Shown: piece by piece, positions 35,051-46,840 of the stretch | How positions within the stretch are numbered: position 1 is the first letter of the stretch | Layout of the letters: the number at the start of each line of letters is the position of its first letter | Assembly (NCBI GenBank): GCA_014529385.2 | Contig: CM043944.1 | Location: forward strand, 179,805,240 to 179,869,239 | From: Adiantum capillus-veneris | Taxonomy: Eukaryota > Streptophyta > Polypodiopsida > Polypodiales > Pteridaceae | Reading direction: 5' to 3' | Length of the DNA: 64,000 nt | Position numbers and translations under genes: made by a program | Notes under the pieces: model-generated | Databases searched by the model: none | The model's input: only the letters and a program-made list of their open reading frames with translations | What the model was told of the DNA's origin: nothing

Positions 35051-36383
35051 CACTAGAATGGTAACATGGCACTTTTATGTCCTTGGACACTTTTGTGTCT
35101 TGTTAAGTGACCATTTTTCTTGAATTATTTGAAGAGTATGAAAATGGATTTCTAGGTGCTATATATCCACAAAGTTGCCTTATGAGCTGAAAAAAACTTA
35201 GCATTTTTTTTGATCGATCTCACCATTAACCTTACTCTTGCACAACATTTTTGAACCTAAACTGTATGAAAAAACGAGTCCTGTTTTTGGTCTTTTTTCG
35301 ATTTTTGGCAACTATACCACTCTAAACTTCATGTTTGTGAGGTTTAGATGGCTAGAGGTTAGGCCTTCATAGTTCTCAACATGTTTTGATGCTTGTAGGG
35401 AGAGCTAAGTGTTAAAATTGAAAGTTATGACCAATTTACAAGAATTGCATAATCCTGTTTTTTGGCCAAAATTAGCACTTTTAGGATTTTTTTGGGGGCT
35501 TTCTTGATATCCAAATTCAATTTTGATTGTGTAAGTGTAATATATAACATAAAGCTAATCTATATTGAGTTTTGGGGGACCTAATATGCTATATAGCATA
35601 GTATATGATGATGGTTGAGTTTTTTGATTGCTGAAGAATACGATACATTTTAGAGTAGCAAGTATAAATTTCTCAATATTGCTAGTTTCTTAGGCCAATT
35701 GTGTGTATTTTGTAGTTAGTAACCATATCTAATCATAGACTAAAAACTTGGCTAGATATTGAATAGTTTCTATGGGTTTCTAGAGGTCATAATGCTAAAC
35801 CCAGTTTTTTCATGTTTGCTGTATTTAGCACTTTATCATTGCCCCCAAGGTTCCAATTGTAAGAGATCCATTATCCTTTTGACATGCTCTATGGCTCCTT
35901 TTGAATCCAAAGGCCCAAAGGGAACTAAGAAAACATGTATATAGTATCTGTATTGAGCGTGACTATAGAAACTTTGATGATAGGTCCGTAGAATGGCAAA
36001 AATGCAACTTTTTTGTACTTTTTTTTTGCCCAAAAAAAAATTAGTGAGGTAAAACAAATTATAGGTTTTGGAGACCAACCCATTGAAGTTAACGGGGGAT
36101 TTTATTTCAGGTCCTACAAAAATCCTCACTCTTATTTATATGTAAGCAACCGTAAGAAATTGCTGTTTTGGGAAAAATGCACTGGTCCATCAACTTTGGA
36201 GGCTTGTAGTGACCAAGGGATGAGAAAAATTACAAGTTTCTTATTTTTTCCATATGTAGTAGTTATTGAACTATAAGCTCATGAAAGGATTTTTCAAAAT
36301 GAGTGGATCTACTATGGTTTTGGAATTTTTTCCCAAAACCCTGAAAGGACACTTTTATGTCCTGTTAGGTTACCATTCTAGTG
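35051..36383. mobile_element. piggyBac-like non-autonomous DNA transposon
   Basis: Terminal inverted repeats CACTAGAATGGTAAC at 35,051-35,065 and its reverse complement GTTACCATTCTAGTG at 36,369-36,383. The canonical piggyBac target TTAA lies on both sides (35,047-35,050 and 36,384-36,387). Subterminal sequence also repeats: CACTTTTATGTCC at about 35,070-35,082 and inverted-type copies near 36,345-36,362. The interior is AT-rich without a transposase frame. Removing it with one TTAA restores the minus-strand gag frame across the site, which independently supports the boundaries. Confidence 0.88.
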
Positions 36384-36419
36384 TTAAGCATATCTTCTAT
36401 GGCTGAGAGTGGTACTGCA

Positions 36420-37833
36420 GCAGTCGTTCCCACTTGTGCTGGTTTAGTGGATGTTGTTTTGTCACTTTGGTTATCCTGGGACATCTTCTTCGTTGAAAAT
36501 ATCAATTGTCTCCTGAGTTAATAGCATCTGACACACACTCTTCTAGGGTTGTATGCTTTTTACTATAGAGTATAGCATGAAGTTATTTGTTTAGCAATCC
36601 TTCTAGAAACAAGGATACGAGTTGTTCTTCTGGAGGTATCTCTAGTCATGGGAATCTGGCAATGTATTGTTTCATTCAAGTTGCACAATCCCTAACAGAC
36701 TCACCATGTTTCTGTTTAAATCTGTATATTTGAGCTACCGTATTGTGTTTGATCCCCGTTTTGAAACATGCAGCTAGAAATCCTTGAGCTAATGTGTTCA
36801 AGTCCATGATTGACCTCGGTGGAATTTTTTGGAACCATGTCACAACTTTTCCTTCTAATGTCATTCCAAACCCCTCAAATTGAGTATGGAAATCAAATAT
36901 ACGCTTTGCTCTTAGCACTTGCTTAAAGCTTGCTAAGTGGTCATATGGATCCCCTGATCCACTGTATTTTCTGACCCATTTTTAAAAATCAACTGGTCTG
37001 ATACGTCTATTTGGTTCAACTCCAAGTCTTCTGGGAGTTGGTCCTGTTCTGAGTCCTTCAAACCAGTCTGTTGGAAATAGTGACTCATGTAGCCCTAGAC
37101 TGACCTTAGTGTCACCCGGTTTTCTACGTGATGAGGTGGTTTCTGGTTTCTTCACATTACTCTCAGATTATCTCTCACGGTATTCATCTCTTGGATTTTT
37201 TTCTAGTCCTTGCCCCAAGATCCAATCCCTTATGGAATACCCTTGATATTTGGTTTGCTCTACCTCCTCAGGAGTCATTATAACAAAGTTGCTATTATAA
37301 CAATCCCTAAACAGGTAGGTTGGTAGGTCAGCTGATCCCTTATCTTCGATCTTGAAGATATAGATGATCTTCTTGGCCGTTAGTTGTCCTGGTTTGGCAT
37401 GCAAAGTCCACAAAAGATCTTTTATGTTTCTATCTTCCCAACAATAGATCCCGATCATAGGATTATCCGTACTACGACATTTCAAAGGCTTCAAATCTAC
37501 TTGATCGTATCCCTCGAATTCTAAAATTGGTGGTCCTTCTTTTGCTGACATATCTGGGATTATGGTGTTCACTTCTAAACCTCATTTGTCTACCACATCA
37601 GGGTTTTCGGCTTGTACATACTGAGTTTCGTTTATGTCCATGTACATTTTTCCCTGTTTGTTTTCCCTAACCTCTTCTTCAAACTCAATACCATGGTCAT
37701 CAATGCAAATAGCATACTCCCCGTTAGAGTCTAAGTAAACTTGCGCTCCATGGCGGCTAGTCTTGTAAAAAGATAGTATATGCTTATAGCGCATTGTCGT
37801 TCCAATTTTTGAGTGAGTAGAGTAAGAAGACAT
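36420..37833 (-). pseudogene. gag: Element E3 gag
   Basis: Three open stretches (37,833-37,582; 37,572-37,168; 36,918-36,676) are separated by single stops or shifts. The N-terminal extension of about 220 residues before the capsid core is unlike standard Gypsy gag but comparable in place to that of element D. The core includes GFLAACFKTGIKHNTVAQIY and KQKHGESVRD, the usual gag GES motif. Confidence 0.78.
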
Positions 37834-38728
37834 TTGGATGTTGAATCTGAAAAAGTGTCTGAAACTTCTTCAAGAATTGTGTGCTAGAAATTTCCTTGAT
37901 TCACGCTTTCTTCAGTGGATACTCTACTGGAGGTTTCTCCAAGTATGCCTTGATTTTTAGTACACGACGAGATCTAAGGTTCTTATAGACTTACGAAGCC
38001 CTGGATAGAGTACTCACCTTTGAATTGACTTGTTGTCAATTTCCACTTGATTCGATTGCAACTTTCTGTCAAGCCACTGATTCCTCCTTCACAACTTGAT
38101 TCTTGTACAAATTTGATCAAGTTAGCTATCCTTCTATAAAGACAATAGAGTTTTTGATAACTCTTGTGATTGGTCTCTGTGTATACTTCAAATCAAGCTA
38201 TGGGAGTCAAAATTTTTAGATTTGAGTTTAGCAAAAAATCAAAGGTTTAATCTACAACCTGGAAACTAAGTGAACATGTACCAATTTTGATCCGATTGAA
38301 CCCAAAATTGCCTGGTGGCTTTATATTATGTTGGTCTAACACTGTATAAGTTCAAAAGTCGAAATTGATGTCTCTGGATAGCAGAAGTAGATAATCGTGA
38401 TTATTTACTTTTATCAATTTTTTACACTCTCTGTATTGGTTTGGCAAGTATACAACTTGTTTAAGTCACAAGACTAGTTTCAACAAGTTTGGACAAAATC
38501 TGATCAAGTTTATCAATTGTTTTGTGTTCACAGACTCTGATTTCGAGAATCTGGCTTAAGTCTCACTTTTGGGATCTAAATTTCACCAAAATTGATTTGT
38601 GAGCTCTACTTGATGTGCTTGACCTTCTGGTGTACTCAAATGTGAAAATTTCTGAAGTTTTGAAGCAGATATAAATAATTGTGATTATTTATTCCAGCTA
38701 TATTTTTACAAACTTTTTGTCCCAACTG
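37834..38728 (-). other. Probable 5' leader of element E3, with repeated palindromes
   Basis: No ORF. AATCGTGATTATTTA-centred imperfect palindromes occur at about 38,392-38,410 and 38,664-38,688, each preceded by GCAGA. The layout mirrors the leader of element D. Confidence 0.5.
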
Positions 38729-39404
38729 TGTCAAGCCACTAAAGAGTGGAGCCAACTTGCAGATCCCGGTTGAGGTGCTTAAACCCTAGAAGAAGAAGAA
38801 GCACAATCAGCAAGAAAATAAGAAGCAGTAAAAGAAGTTTTACCTACTTGCAAAGTCTTGCCAAATGACCTATTTTTAAAGACGAGTTCCCATCAACTTA
38901 CGAGACCCTGCTCGATGTGTCCTAGGGGACATAAACCCATTAAAATAAAGCTGGACCAACACACACACTCAATCGTGCAGAGCATGATGATGTGACAACA
39001 ATATGGACACTCTAGATTTCACGCTGACATGTTGACGTGAAAGTTGTACGGATTTCCGCAAAACACAATGGTAGCTTTTGGACGAGTTGCTTTTAGAGTT
39101 TGATGCTTATCATGTAACTGCTTTTGAGAGGCCAAGGGCCTTCAAATATGAGACAAGGGATCATTCTGTGGAAAGTTTCTGTGTAAAGGTGCAGAGGATG
39201 GAGTACCGGTAATGTACAGAGTTCAAGCAATATAAAGAAATAACGAAAGGGCGTCAGCGTTTGGGGCCACTGCTCTCTTAGGGTGGAACTCTACCACTCC
39301 TTGTCTCGTGTCGTGCATCTCTTTCAATTCAATTATGATTTGAAGTGCTTAAAGTTTTTTAGACTACTCTTTCCATCATCACATCGTGCCATCCCTGTGT
39401 GACA
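38729..39404 (+). repeat. R1 LTR-like repeat, copy 2 (plus)
   Basis: Starts TGTCAAGCCACTAAAGAGTG and ends CCTGTGTGACA. It shares with copy 1 the ACACACACAC-TCAATC block, the TTCAAATATGAG block and the GTTCAAGCAATATAAAG block. No target duplication was found. Confidence 0.65.
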
Positions 39405-40650
39405 GCATGCTCTATTTGTAGAGAGATTCCACACAAACAACTTACTCTATGTGATCTCCTTCACTCTAAGTAGTGGATTTTTCATGACTCTTTCCATGAT
39501 TCTTACTTTGCAAGCCAACATTCAGAGGTTTTATAGAGCTATGCATACTCCAAGACATGATATGCAACTTTTCCTCCCATGCTTTGCTGTCTCATTGAAT
39601 CTCAAGAGGGGATAGGATAAACAAAGATTTCCCTTCCATACAGAGAGAGATCAATCGGGTCTACAATGCGTGCAATCAAGTATTTTGTAGGGGTATTGCA
39701 CAAGAAGCTAGATCAGGTGCCAATTGATGCTTTGTATTTCTATGAGCACTAGTTTGAAGGAGAGATAGTCAAGCTAAAGGTTTTACAAACTAGAGGTCTA
39801 GTCTGGCACTTCAAGACAAGGCCAGTGACTCTAGACATGTGTCTGCAATTGATGGCTCCTTTATCCTTGGATGAGTTGAGAGATGGTGTGCAAAGTTTTA
39901 CGCATTCCTCTTTTTTCTTCCAAGGAAGAAGGTTCTTCTTTTAGTTAATAAAATTTCCCAATGGGCTACAAATTGTCCCTGTTAAAGAGGGCTACGTAAA
40001 AATGTAGGGAGACACTCCCATGAAAAGGTAAAATATATACAATGATGGCCAAATTAGGAAGTCGGAGGAGGAAATAAACACATCGGTCTATGGTATTTCC
40101 ATCTAGTCATGCCATGAACCATGGTGAAAGAGGGCCCTGGTTGCCAAAGTCGCAAGAAGGCCTTGTGTTGTTTTCAGATGCAGTCAAAGCTTCATGAAGT
40201 CTCTTAAACTTGCCCTAAGTGTATGGATTAGCTCCAGCCAGATGGCACATACTATCTCTGCTGGTGGCCAAGTCAAGCCTTGAAGATGCTAAAGCAATGG
40301 GCTCTCTAGATTAACCACAATGTCTGGTTGTTGATCATAAATGAGCTTCCAACAACTCTCTATTTTTTGTTCCACTCCTAAGGTACAAGCTCTATGGTAG
40401 GTTGAAGTGTATGTCGGCCCTCTTATATCACGATCATCCTACTGCTCAATGAAATGATCTCAAAGCAAATTGTTGGGATTGTGGGAGGGGACCAAACTGC
40501 AACACTATGTGTACTAGCTAGCTATACAAAGTGTAGGCATGACCATAAGAATCCAAAGCCACACCTACCATGCCATGGGGAATCCTACAGATAGTGGTGT
40601 TGGGTTTCAAGTGGAAATGATGCCCTCGGGTCCCATTGCACTTGCATCAA
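39405..40650. other. No gene recognised
   Basis: Lies between two inverted R1 copies, with short broken frames only. It could be internal sequence of an R1-bounded element, but no domain was seen. Confidence 0.4.
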
Positions 40651-41325
40651 TGTAACAGGGACGGGCACCACCTGCCAATGAAAAAGAATAGACTAAACAA
40701 CTTTAAGCATTTCAAATAATACTGAACTAATAGATATGCACGACACATGAGACGGGAGTGGCGGAGCTCCACCCCAAGAGAGCATTGACCTCAAATGTTG
40801 GCATCCCTTTTGGTATTTCTTTATATTGCTTGAACTCAGTACATTTTTGGTTTTCCATCCTCTGCAGCTTCACACAGAAGCATGCCAAAGAAAGAGCGCT
40901 TGGCTCATATTTAAAGGCCCTTGGCCTATGAAAAGCATCAAACTCTAAAAGCATATGGCCTCAAAATTTTGCACTGAGAAGATACCCATCGTAAATCATG
41001 GAAATTTGTACACCTACCACGTTAGCATGAAAAGCATCAAACTCTACAAGCATTTGGCCTCAAAATCTGGCATTGAAAATCTTCCAGATGTGAAATCATA
41101 GAAATCCGTACACCTACCACGTCAGCATGTTGCAACATGAATTGCGGAAATGTATACAGTTTGCCATATCAACAACCAACGTGAATTATGGGTTGTTCGT
41201 ACAACTACCACGTCATCAATTTTTACACTATCTTTTGTGTGTGTGTGGGTCTAGCTTTATTTATTGTCTTTGTGGCACTTGGGCCGCATTGGATGTTCCA
41301 TAAGTTGGCGGGAACTCGTGAGAAC
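40651..41325 (-). repeat. R1 LTR-like repeat, copy 3 (minus), with an internal duplication
   Basis: Ends TGTTACA at 40,651 on the minus strand and fades out at about 41,325. Inside it, a ~97-bp segment (AAAAGCATCAAACTCTA-AAG onward) at about 40,930-41,028 is repeated in tandem at about 41,029-41,126. Confidence 0.65.
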
Positions 41326-43773
41326 CTGTGTTGAGCAAACCTTAATTGAAATGAGGACCTCTTGTCACGTGAAAACCCCCATCTAGCATGGAGTTGCAAA
41401 ATATTTGGGCCTTACTTATGAGTTGCTTACAACAATAATTGATGGAAGGAAGATTTAATTTGTCCCAAATTTCATTTGTACCACTTCTCGCAGATACCTA
41501 TCTTGTCTCTTTACCAAGTAAAGAAGGAAATTAGGTGTGGGATTATCCTTTTATGTCTGTGTATTTTGCAAAAAATCCTGTGAGGCAATATAGCCTCTAC
41601 AATCTTGACACATTCTTTGCAACCCCCTCAAGGAGTGGTGTAAACTACAATACAGTCCCCAATAGTGAAGGTTGGACCCTTTGCCAAGAGACATGAGGTT
41701 CGCTACCAACCATGTGGCCTCGCTGTGTGCTGACAATAGGGTTTCATGTAAGTGTGTGCCTCAAAATTCTCCTCGATGCATGTGGGTTGGCGTTGCTCAA
41801 GGATAGTTCATAGCTACTCCCAAGACTAACGCATCTCTTTCTTAGGCACTTTGTGCAACTACATGAAAATCTAGCAAGTGAAAGGGCTCCATGGGTATGA
41901 ATCCAGTGAAGCAACAACTCTTGCTAGGGCTTCTCTCTTGGAAGTAAACCTTTGACAATAAGATTCCCAAGGAGGAATCTACTCTGTCGTGCTGGGTCGA
42001 TGATCCCCAACACTCCGAAAGAGCAAGGTAAAGTGATGATGACCTTCCAAGAGACTTTGGCCAAAGTAGAGTATGTGTTTTTCCTTGAACGTAGAAAATT
42101 CTTGATCAACCTCTCTTGTTGGCTGATCCAAGAACTCTAGAAAATCCAGCAAGACATAAGGTACCACATAGTAGCAAGAAGCACATGGTTCGCACTTCAG
42201 CAAGAGAAAGCCATGCCAAACTCCAATGAAGCAATTTCTCGTTGATAGAAAGTAGGGGAGAAAAAATTTGTTGCTTTGACAACAAATCCAAGCCAACATG
42301 ACAACCCAAGTATCATACTTGTATTCCTAGGGGGTCCACCTAAAGCCCTCTCCAGGAGAGAAATCAAACATGGGAGCACTACCTACCTAGAAAGCCATTG
42401 TCTTTCGCTAGTTAATCAAGGCTCTAGACGCACAAGAAAAACACCTCAAGAGAGTTCTCACACCCGCCGTGCATGTTGGCGTCCAAGCCCTCCAAAGACA
42501 AGCCTAAGTTATTAGCAAACTCAATGTCCAAATGCTTATCTCTCGGAATAGGTAGCCACAGTCCAAGCAAACCAACCTCCCATGAGGTAAAAAAATTTCT
42601 CATCACCTCAGCAAGAGGGTAGCCGTGTCATTGTGACCATGGGAGCATGAAACAATCCTTTCTTTCTCCTACCAACAACACTTGACTGGGTGCACATCGG
42701 GAGCTAACACCCCTCTTCTCTTCAGTACTAGGGAGTAAAGCATAAATTATTGAAGCCATCATTAAACTAGAGTCAAACAATTCTCAAATTGGCACCTACA
42801 AGTTTAAAATAGGTACAATCCATATCAAACAATTTCAGATAATATTTTCTCAAAAGGTATCTAAATACAAAGCAAACAAAAAGGTCATTTAGGGTTTCTT
42901 TCAGATAGTTGAACTTTGAGGACAACTGGTTTGTCCTTCTACATCAATCTGATTGTTTGGTTCTGGATCTGTCGTGCCAAGGCATGCCCAAGAGAGCAAT
43001 TTAGTAGCCCAACTTCATGATGTGAAAATCAGCTTTTCCTTGGTACCCTTCGATGGTCACTAGAAGAGTGGAGTAACTGGTTCAAAGAATATTAAGACTT
43101 TCAAGCCATTGATTTTTCTATTATTCTTTGCATTCATTTAAACTTTCCATATTTATGTTGTAAATATTAGGTACAAGTCCAATGGTAGGTCTAACTCTCT
43201 TAGCGGGAGATGGTCTTGCTGGTCAATCTACTCTTCAAGATGGAGGTTTCTCTAAGGATGTCTTGGCTTTTTGAGGACAAGTATTGTATGTATACCCTAT
43301 CTGAAAACATTCAAAGCATCAACCTTCTTGCACCCCCCAGTGCAAAAGAGAGAAGGATTGAGCATATGAAGCAAGGCGGTGCCGCCTTCCCAAAAATATA
43401 CCAAATTAGGGTACCAGATGGACCAATAAGGTGGCAATTTCCCATATTGAAAACCCCCCTATAAAAGTCAAATTAGGGGCTTTTGTTTTGGGCTGTTTGA
43501 AGCCTGCAGAGTGGAGCTCTCTGGCACAGGAGTGTGCCTGACAAATCCCTTTGTATTTTCTTATGAAAATGGCCATGGTGATGGCAGTGTAAGCATTGAG
43601 TACGTGTTTTGTGAAGTGCAATCGAGCCACTGTGGCCCCGTCTTGTTGTTGTTTACCCTTCCCCCTTCTCTCTCCCCTGCTTTCATGTTTCCTCTTGTGC
43701 CGACAGTGCGGATGTGTGTGCCCCCCGGACCGATGGTGTTTTGTGTGAGAGAGTGAGATTGAGCTGCTGTGAG
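41326..43773. other. No gene recognised; one TATA-like box
   Basis: Frames here are short and show no known domain. CTATAAAAGT at 43,460-43,469 with a C-rich stretch before it resembles a promoter, possibly of a decayed LTR. Confidence 0.4.
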
Positions 43774-45720
43774 CATTGGGAAGGCGGAAGTGGGAAAAAC
43801 ACCAAGCATATAATATACCTGCCTCTCTATAGCCCAGGGATCAACCCCGCACTCCTACCCACACAGAATCACACACACTATCACATATTCTGCAAACGAC
43901 TATTGCATACACCCAGCCTCAGACAACCCATACCATACGCCCAACCCAACCACTCGACGACATACACAAATACTTGCAGGAACTTTGACAATCATCAATT
44001 GGCAATACAAACCCGGATCCTCAAGACATCCAAGGCAACCCGCACATATGACAAGCTTGATTGTTGGCTAGCAGATATCGTCTTACATGCATACCATTCA
44101 GGCAAAATAATACAGTAGTGAAAAGAGATCGAAACTATTTAAGGCAACACTGTAAACAATTGGATTATTGCTTTTTTCTTTCCCATGCATGTAGCACTAT
44201 TCCCTGCATGTACATGGATAGGACAATCCGCATCTAGTTTCTTTGACTCGTGACAGCTTGCGTACAAAAGTAGCACAGTCCGCTGATCTTTCCTCGTAGC
44301 ATGTGGCCTTCAAACTGGCTCACGAGCTCCCCCAATACCTTCAATGACGGAATTCTTCTGCAGCTTTCAATCAAGGCAGCTCCTGGCACTCCTTCGTTTG
44401 ATGGTTGCATCCCTCCCTTCTAGTTTGCACACCTTTGTGGCCTTCCTTCCACCCTTCTACTGCTTCAATCTTTTGTGTTGTGCTGCCCTGCAGTCCACGC
44501 CCTTCTAATTCTCACTCGTGACCACCCATGCAGCTACCAATCCCAAGCAGCGTGCTGCCTGCTCATCCCTTCCAACCTTCAGAGACCTGCCTCTACCGAC
44601 TCTTCTACGGGTAGCCTTCGGCCCACACTCGGCCCTCGCTCATTTCATCAACTCGGACTGGCTCCCTCCTGTCCTGCAACGCAACCCCACTTCTCTGCCA
44701 CTCTCGTTCTCCCTTTTGATCTACACCGTGCAGCCGCCAACGTCCCTCGCAGCTCCTTGTAGCTCATGCCGCCCGACACCCAGGTGGTTCCTCTACCTGT
44801 TATGCAGCTCCTCACGGCCTTCTAGCAACCCATGCTCTCACTCAACCTCTACCTTACAACGGCCAGCCTTTCGCGGCTCTTCTTCTCTACGTGCCCGTTC
44901 TAGGACCCTCTCTGTAGCGCTCCAACCCCCTCACGGCATGCAGCAATCTCTTCTCTACCCTTTGATGGCGGCCCTTCCTTGCTTCAGCCCCGTCACTTGA
45001 TCCTCCTTCAGCTCTGTCTGGCGAACTGCCGTCGGTCCTCTTGGCCGCTCTCTATTGGCCCACCCGCCTTCTTGGTCCCCTCCTGGCTTTTACTGTCTGG
45101 CCACCCCGCGGCTGCCTTCTACTGCAATGACAGCCCTCCCTATCTTTGGCCATCCCGTCTCTCTTTCCCATGCAAGCCCACTTGGCAGCACATCCCAAGC
45201 AGAACCAGGCAGATGGCGAACGTTTCTCCTCATGCTGACTGCAGCTCCTGGCCATACCTTCTTTTTTGCATTCTCTACAACAGACATATGTTCCTTTTTT
45301 TAAAAAGACATTGATATGGCAAGCATTCACGCGCAACGATCATTGAATCGCCTCCGATTGCCGACAATCGGTGTCTCATAGCACTTTGATCACCAAAGAG
45401 ATCACCTGGTTGATCTCCTCCCTCGCTACAATGTACGATGTCTCACCAAAATCTGCCTTGCATCTTCAAGCATTCTGACTCGCAAATCTTTTGCACGATG
45501 TCCGGTCTGTTAAATGCCCCACTTAGCATACACATCCAACGGTACCTGTCACACTTGGCGCCGGACACAGGCTCAAGCACATTGTCGCGACACTGCCTGT
45601 TGCCATATACCTACAATGAGCCTTTCCACGGGTTGACATATTTGAGCTCCACCATCATTGGCCACCCCCTTGTTGAGCATTTATGCTCGACCATAGAATT
45701 ATTTAGGTAAAATATCATTG
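43774..45720. repeat. GC-rich block, copy 1 of a direct repeat
   Basis: It shares long, nearly identical stretches with 58,945-59,715: GGGAA--GGAA-TGG-AAAAACACC, CAGCTCCTTGTAGCTCATGC, ATGCAGCTCCTCACGGCCTT, ACATCCAACGGTACCTGT. Copy 2 lacks about 0.9 kb present here (about 43,830-44,710). Open frames in it are a by-product of base composition. The two copies flank element D plus a gag fragment, as LTRs of an older element would. Confidence 0.7.
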
Positions 45721-45762
45721 CCTACTAAGAAGTTGATAGATAGTATTTACATGAAGCAGTAG

Positions 45763-45767
45763 ATAGA
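45763..45767. repeat. Target-site duplication ATAGA of element D (left)
   Basis: ATAGA precedes the LTR TG at 45,768 and recurs at 57,126-57,130 after the other LTR. Confidence 0.92.
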
Positions 45768-46824
45768 TGTTAGCGGGTACGTCGCGACGGACGATGGAGC
45801 ACAACGAGAACACAGACCAACAAACTGTCAATCCGAGGACGTAGCTGACCCGACTAGACATGGAGGCAATCTCTGGGTTGTCAACCCTGAGCTAGACACG
45901 AAAAAACACTCTACAGTCACTAATCCTACCACAACACTACCATAAAGCAAAGAAACAGACAACGCATCCTACGAAACACTACAAGCTCGAAAAAGTCTCA
46001 AATCACATCGGAATGACTCGAAATCGGAGGGCAAGACTCACAAGAACATATCCTATATAGCCAAATACCTAAATCCTGAAAACCATAACTGTAAGACCTC
46101 TAATCGCTATCGCGATAGACTCAAAACATCAATTTCCAAAGTGTCCGAAACTGATCTACAAAGACATCAACACGAAGAGCTTCTCGCCCTGATTCTAATG
46201 ACTACTTGATCATTCAGAACGGATGTCGTTTGAGGTACTTACGATCAAATATAGCTCGTAGCAGGCGGGCTCACGATGTGGTCCTCGGCTTGCATTGTTT
46301 GCGTCGACGCGGAGAGCTCCTCGATGCTAACACGCTCCTACTCTCATATCTGCAATGTGATTAGTGTGTGCGACGGTGTGTGTGTAAAACTCATTACCAT
46401 GTGCTGCAGAATCCACGACTCTATATTAATTGAGATAACGTAATGTGTTTTTTACAAAGCCTTAGGTTTTAGCTTATATACAAAGCCTTCAAACCTAATG
46501 TCCGGCCAAATAACCTGAACTGTCCCTAGGCTTATACAGAGCTTAATTACAAGAAACTGAGTTGGCTTTACTCATTATACAAGCATCTACGGCCAAAATA
46601 CAAGTGCCGATTTATAATATGAGGTTCCCGTAAACATTACAAAAGTGGTCGTAATGCCTCAAAATAATAATAACGGGATACTCGATGACGTCCATGAACT
46701 CGTATCTTCATGTTGCAGCATCCATCTTCATCTTCATTACTTCATCACCATCTTCATGTGGAATCTTTACAGAATCTTTGAGGAATCTTTATGGAAACGT
46801 TGTTGAAAGGGCGTCCTTTCAACA
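45768..46824 (-). repeat. Element D 3' LTR
   Basis: TGTTGAAAGG at the minus-strand start, CCCGCTAACA at the end. Contains a TATATAAGC box (about 46,470) and CTATCGCGATAG at 46,107-46,118. Confidence 0.95.
46801..46824 (-). repeat. Hairpin at LTR start, element D
   Basis: A 10-bp stem TGTTGAAAGG/CCTTTCAACA with a 4-base loop. The same is present in the other LTR at 57,102-57,125. Confidence 0.9.
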
Positions 46825-46840
46825 CTCTCCCCCTCCGAAT
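46825..46840 (-). other. Polypurine tract of element D
   Basis: TCGGAGGGGGAGAG on the minus strand directly upstream of the 3' LTR. A similar AATCGGAGGGGGAGAG is at about 47,005-47,020. Confidence 0.85.

Larger units (their letters stand above)
34721..37833 (-). mobile_element. Element E3: gag portion of a D-like LTR retrotransposon, split by an insertion
   Basis: On the minus strand, 37,833-37,168 holds N-terminal gag-type frames. 37,000-36,420 holds the capsid core KWVRKYSGSGDPYDH ... LRAKRIFDFHTQFEGFGMTLEG, very like element D (YNGIGDPYAH ... LRAEQVEDFHTQYEGFGLTLED). After the 1.33-kb insertion at 35,051-36,383 the same frame continues as a Gln/Met-rich tail (35,046-34,800). Several stops make it inactive. 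No PR or pol is present. Confidence 0.75.

Noticed and set aside
34451-35123. Two overlapping plus-strand frames of 123 and 182 codons
   Set aside because: The first crosses LTR-like sequence with TATA boxes; the second is antisense to the E3 gag tail.
35836-36276. Short frames inside the piggyBac-like insertion as transposase pieces
   Set aside because: No catalytic or Cys-rich motif of piggyBac transposases is visible; the frames are AT-rich chance openings.
44475-45314. Pro/Ser/Leu-rich plus-strand frames as genes
   Set aside because: They occur in overlapping frames of a GC-rich repeat whose second copy breaks them; no domain or start context was seen.
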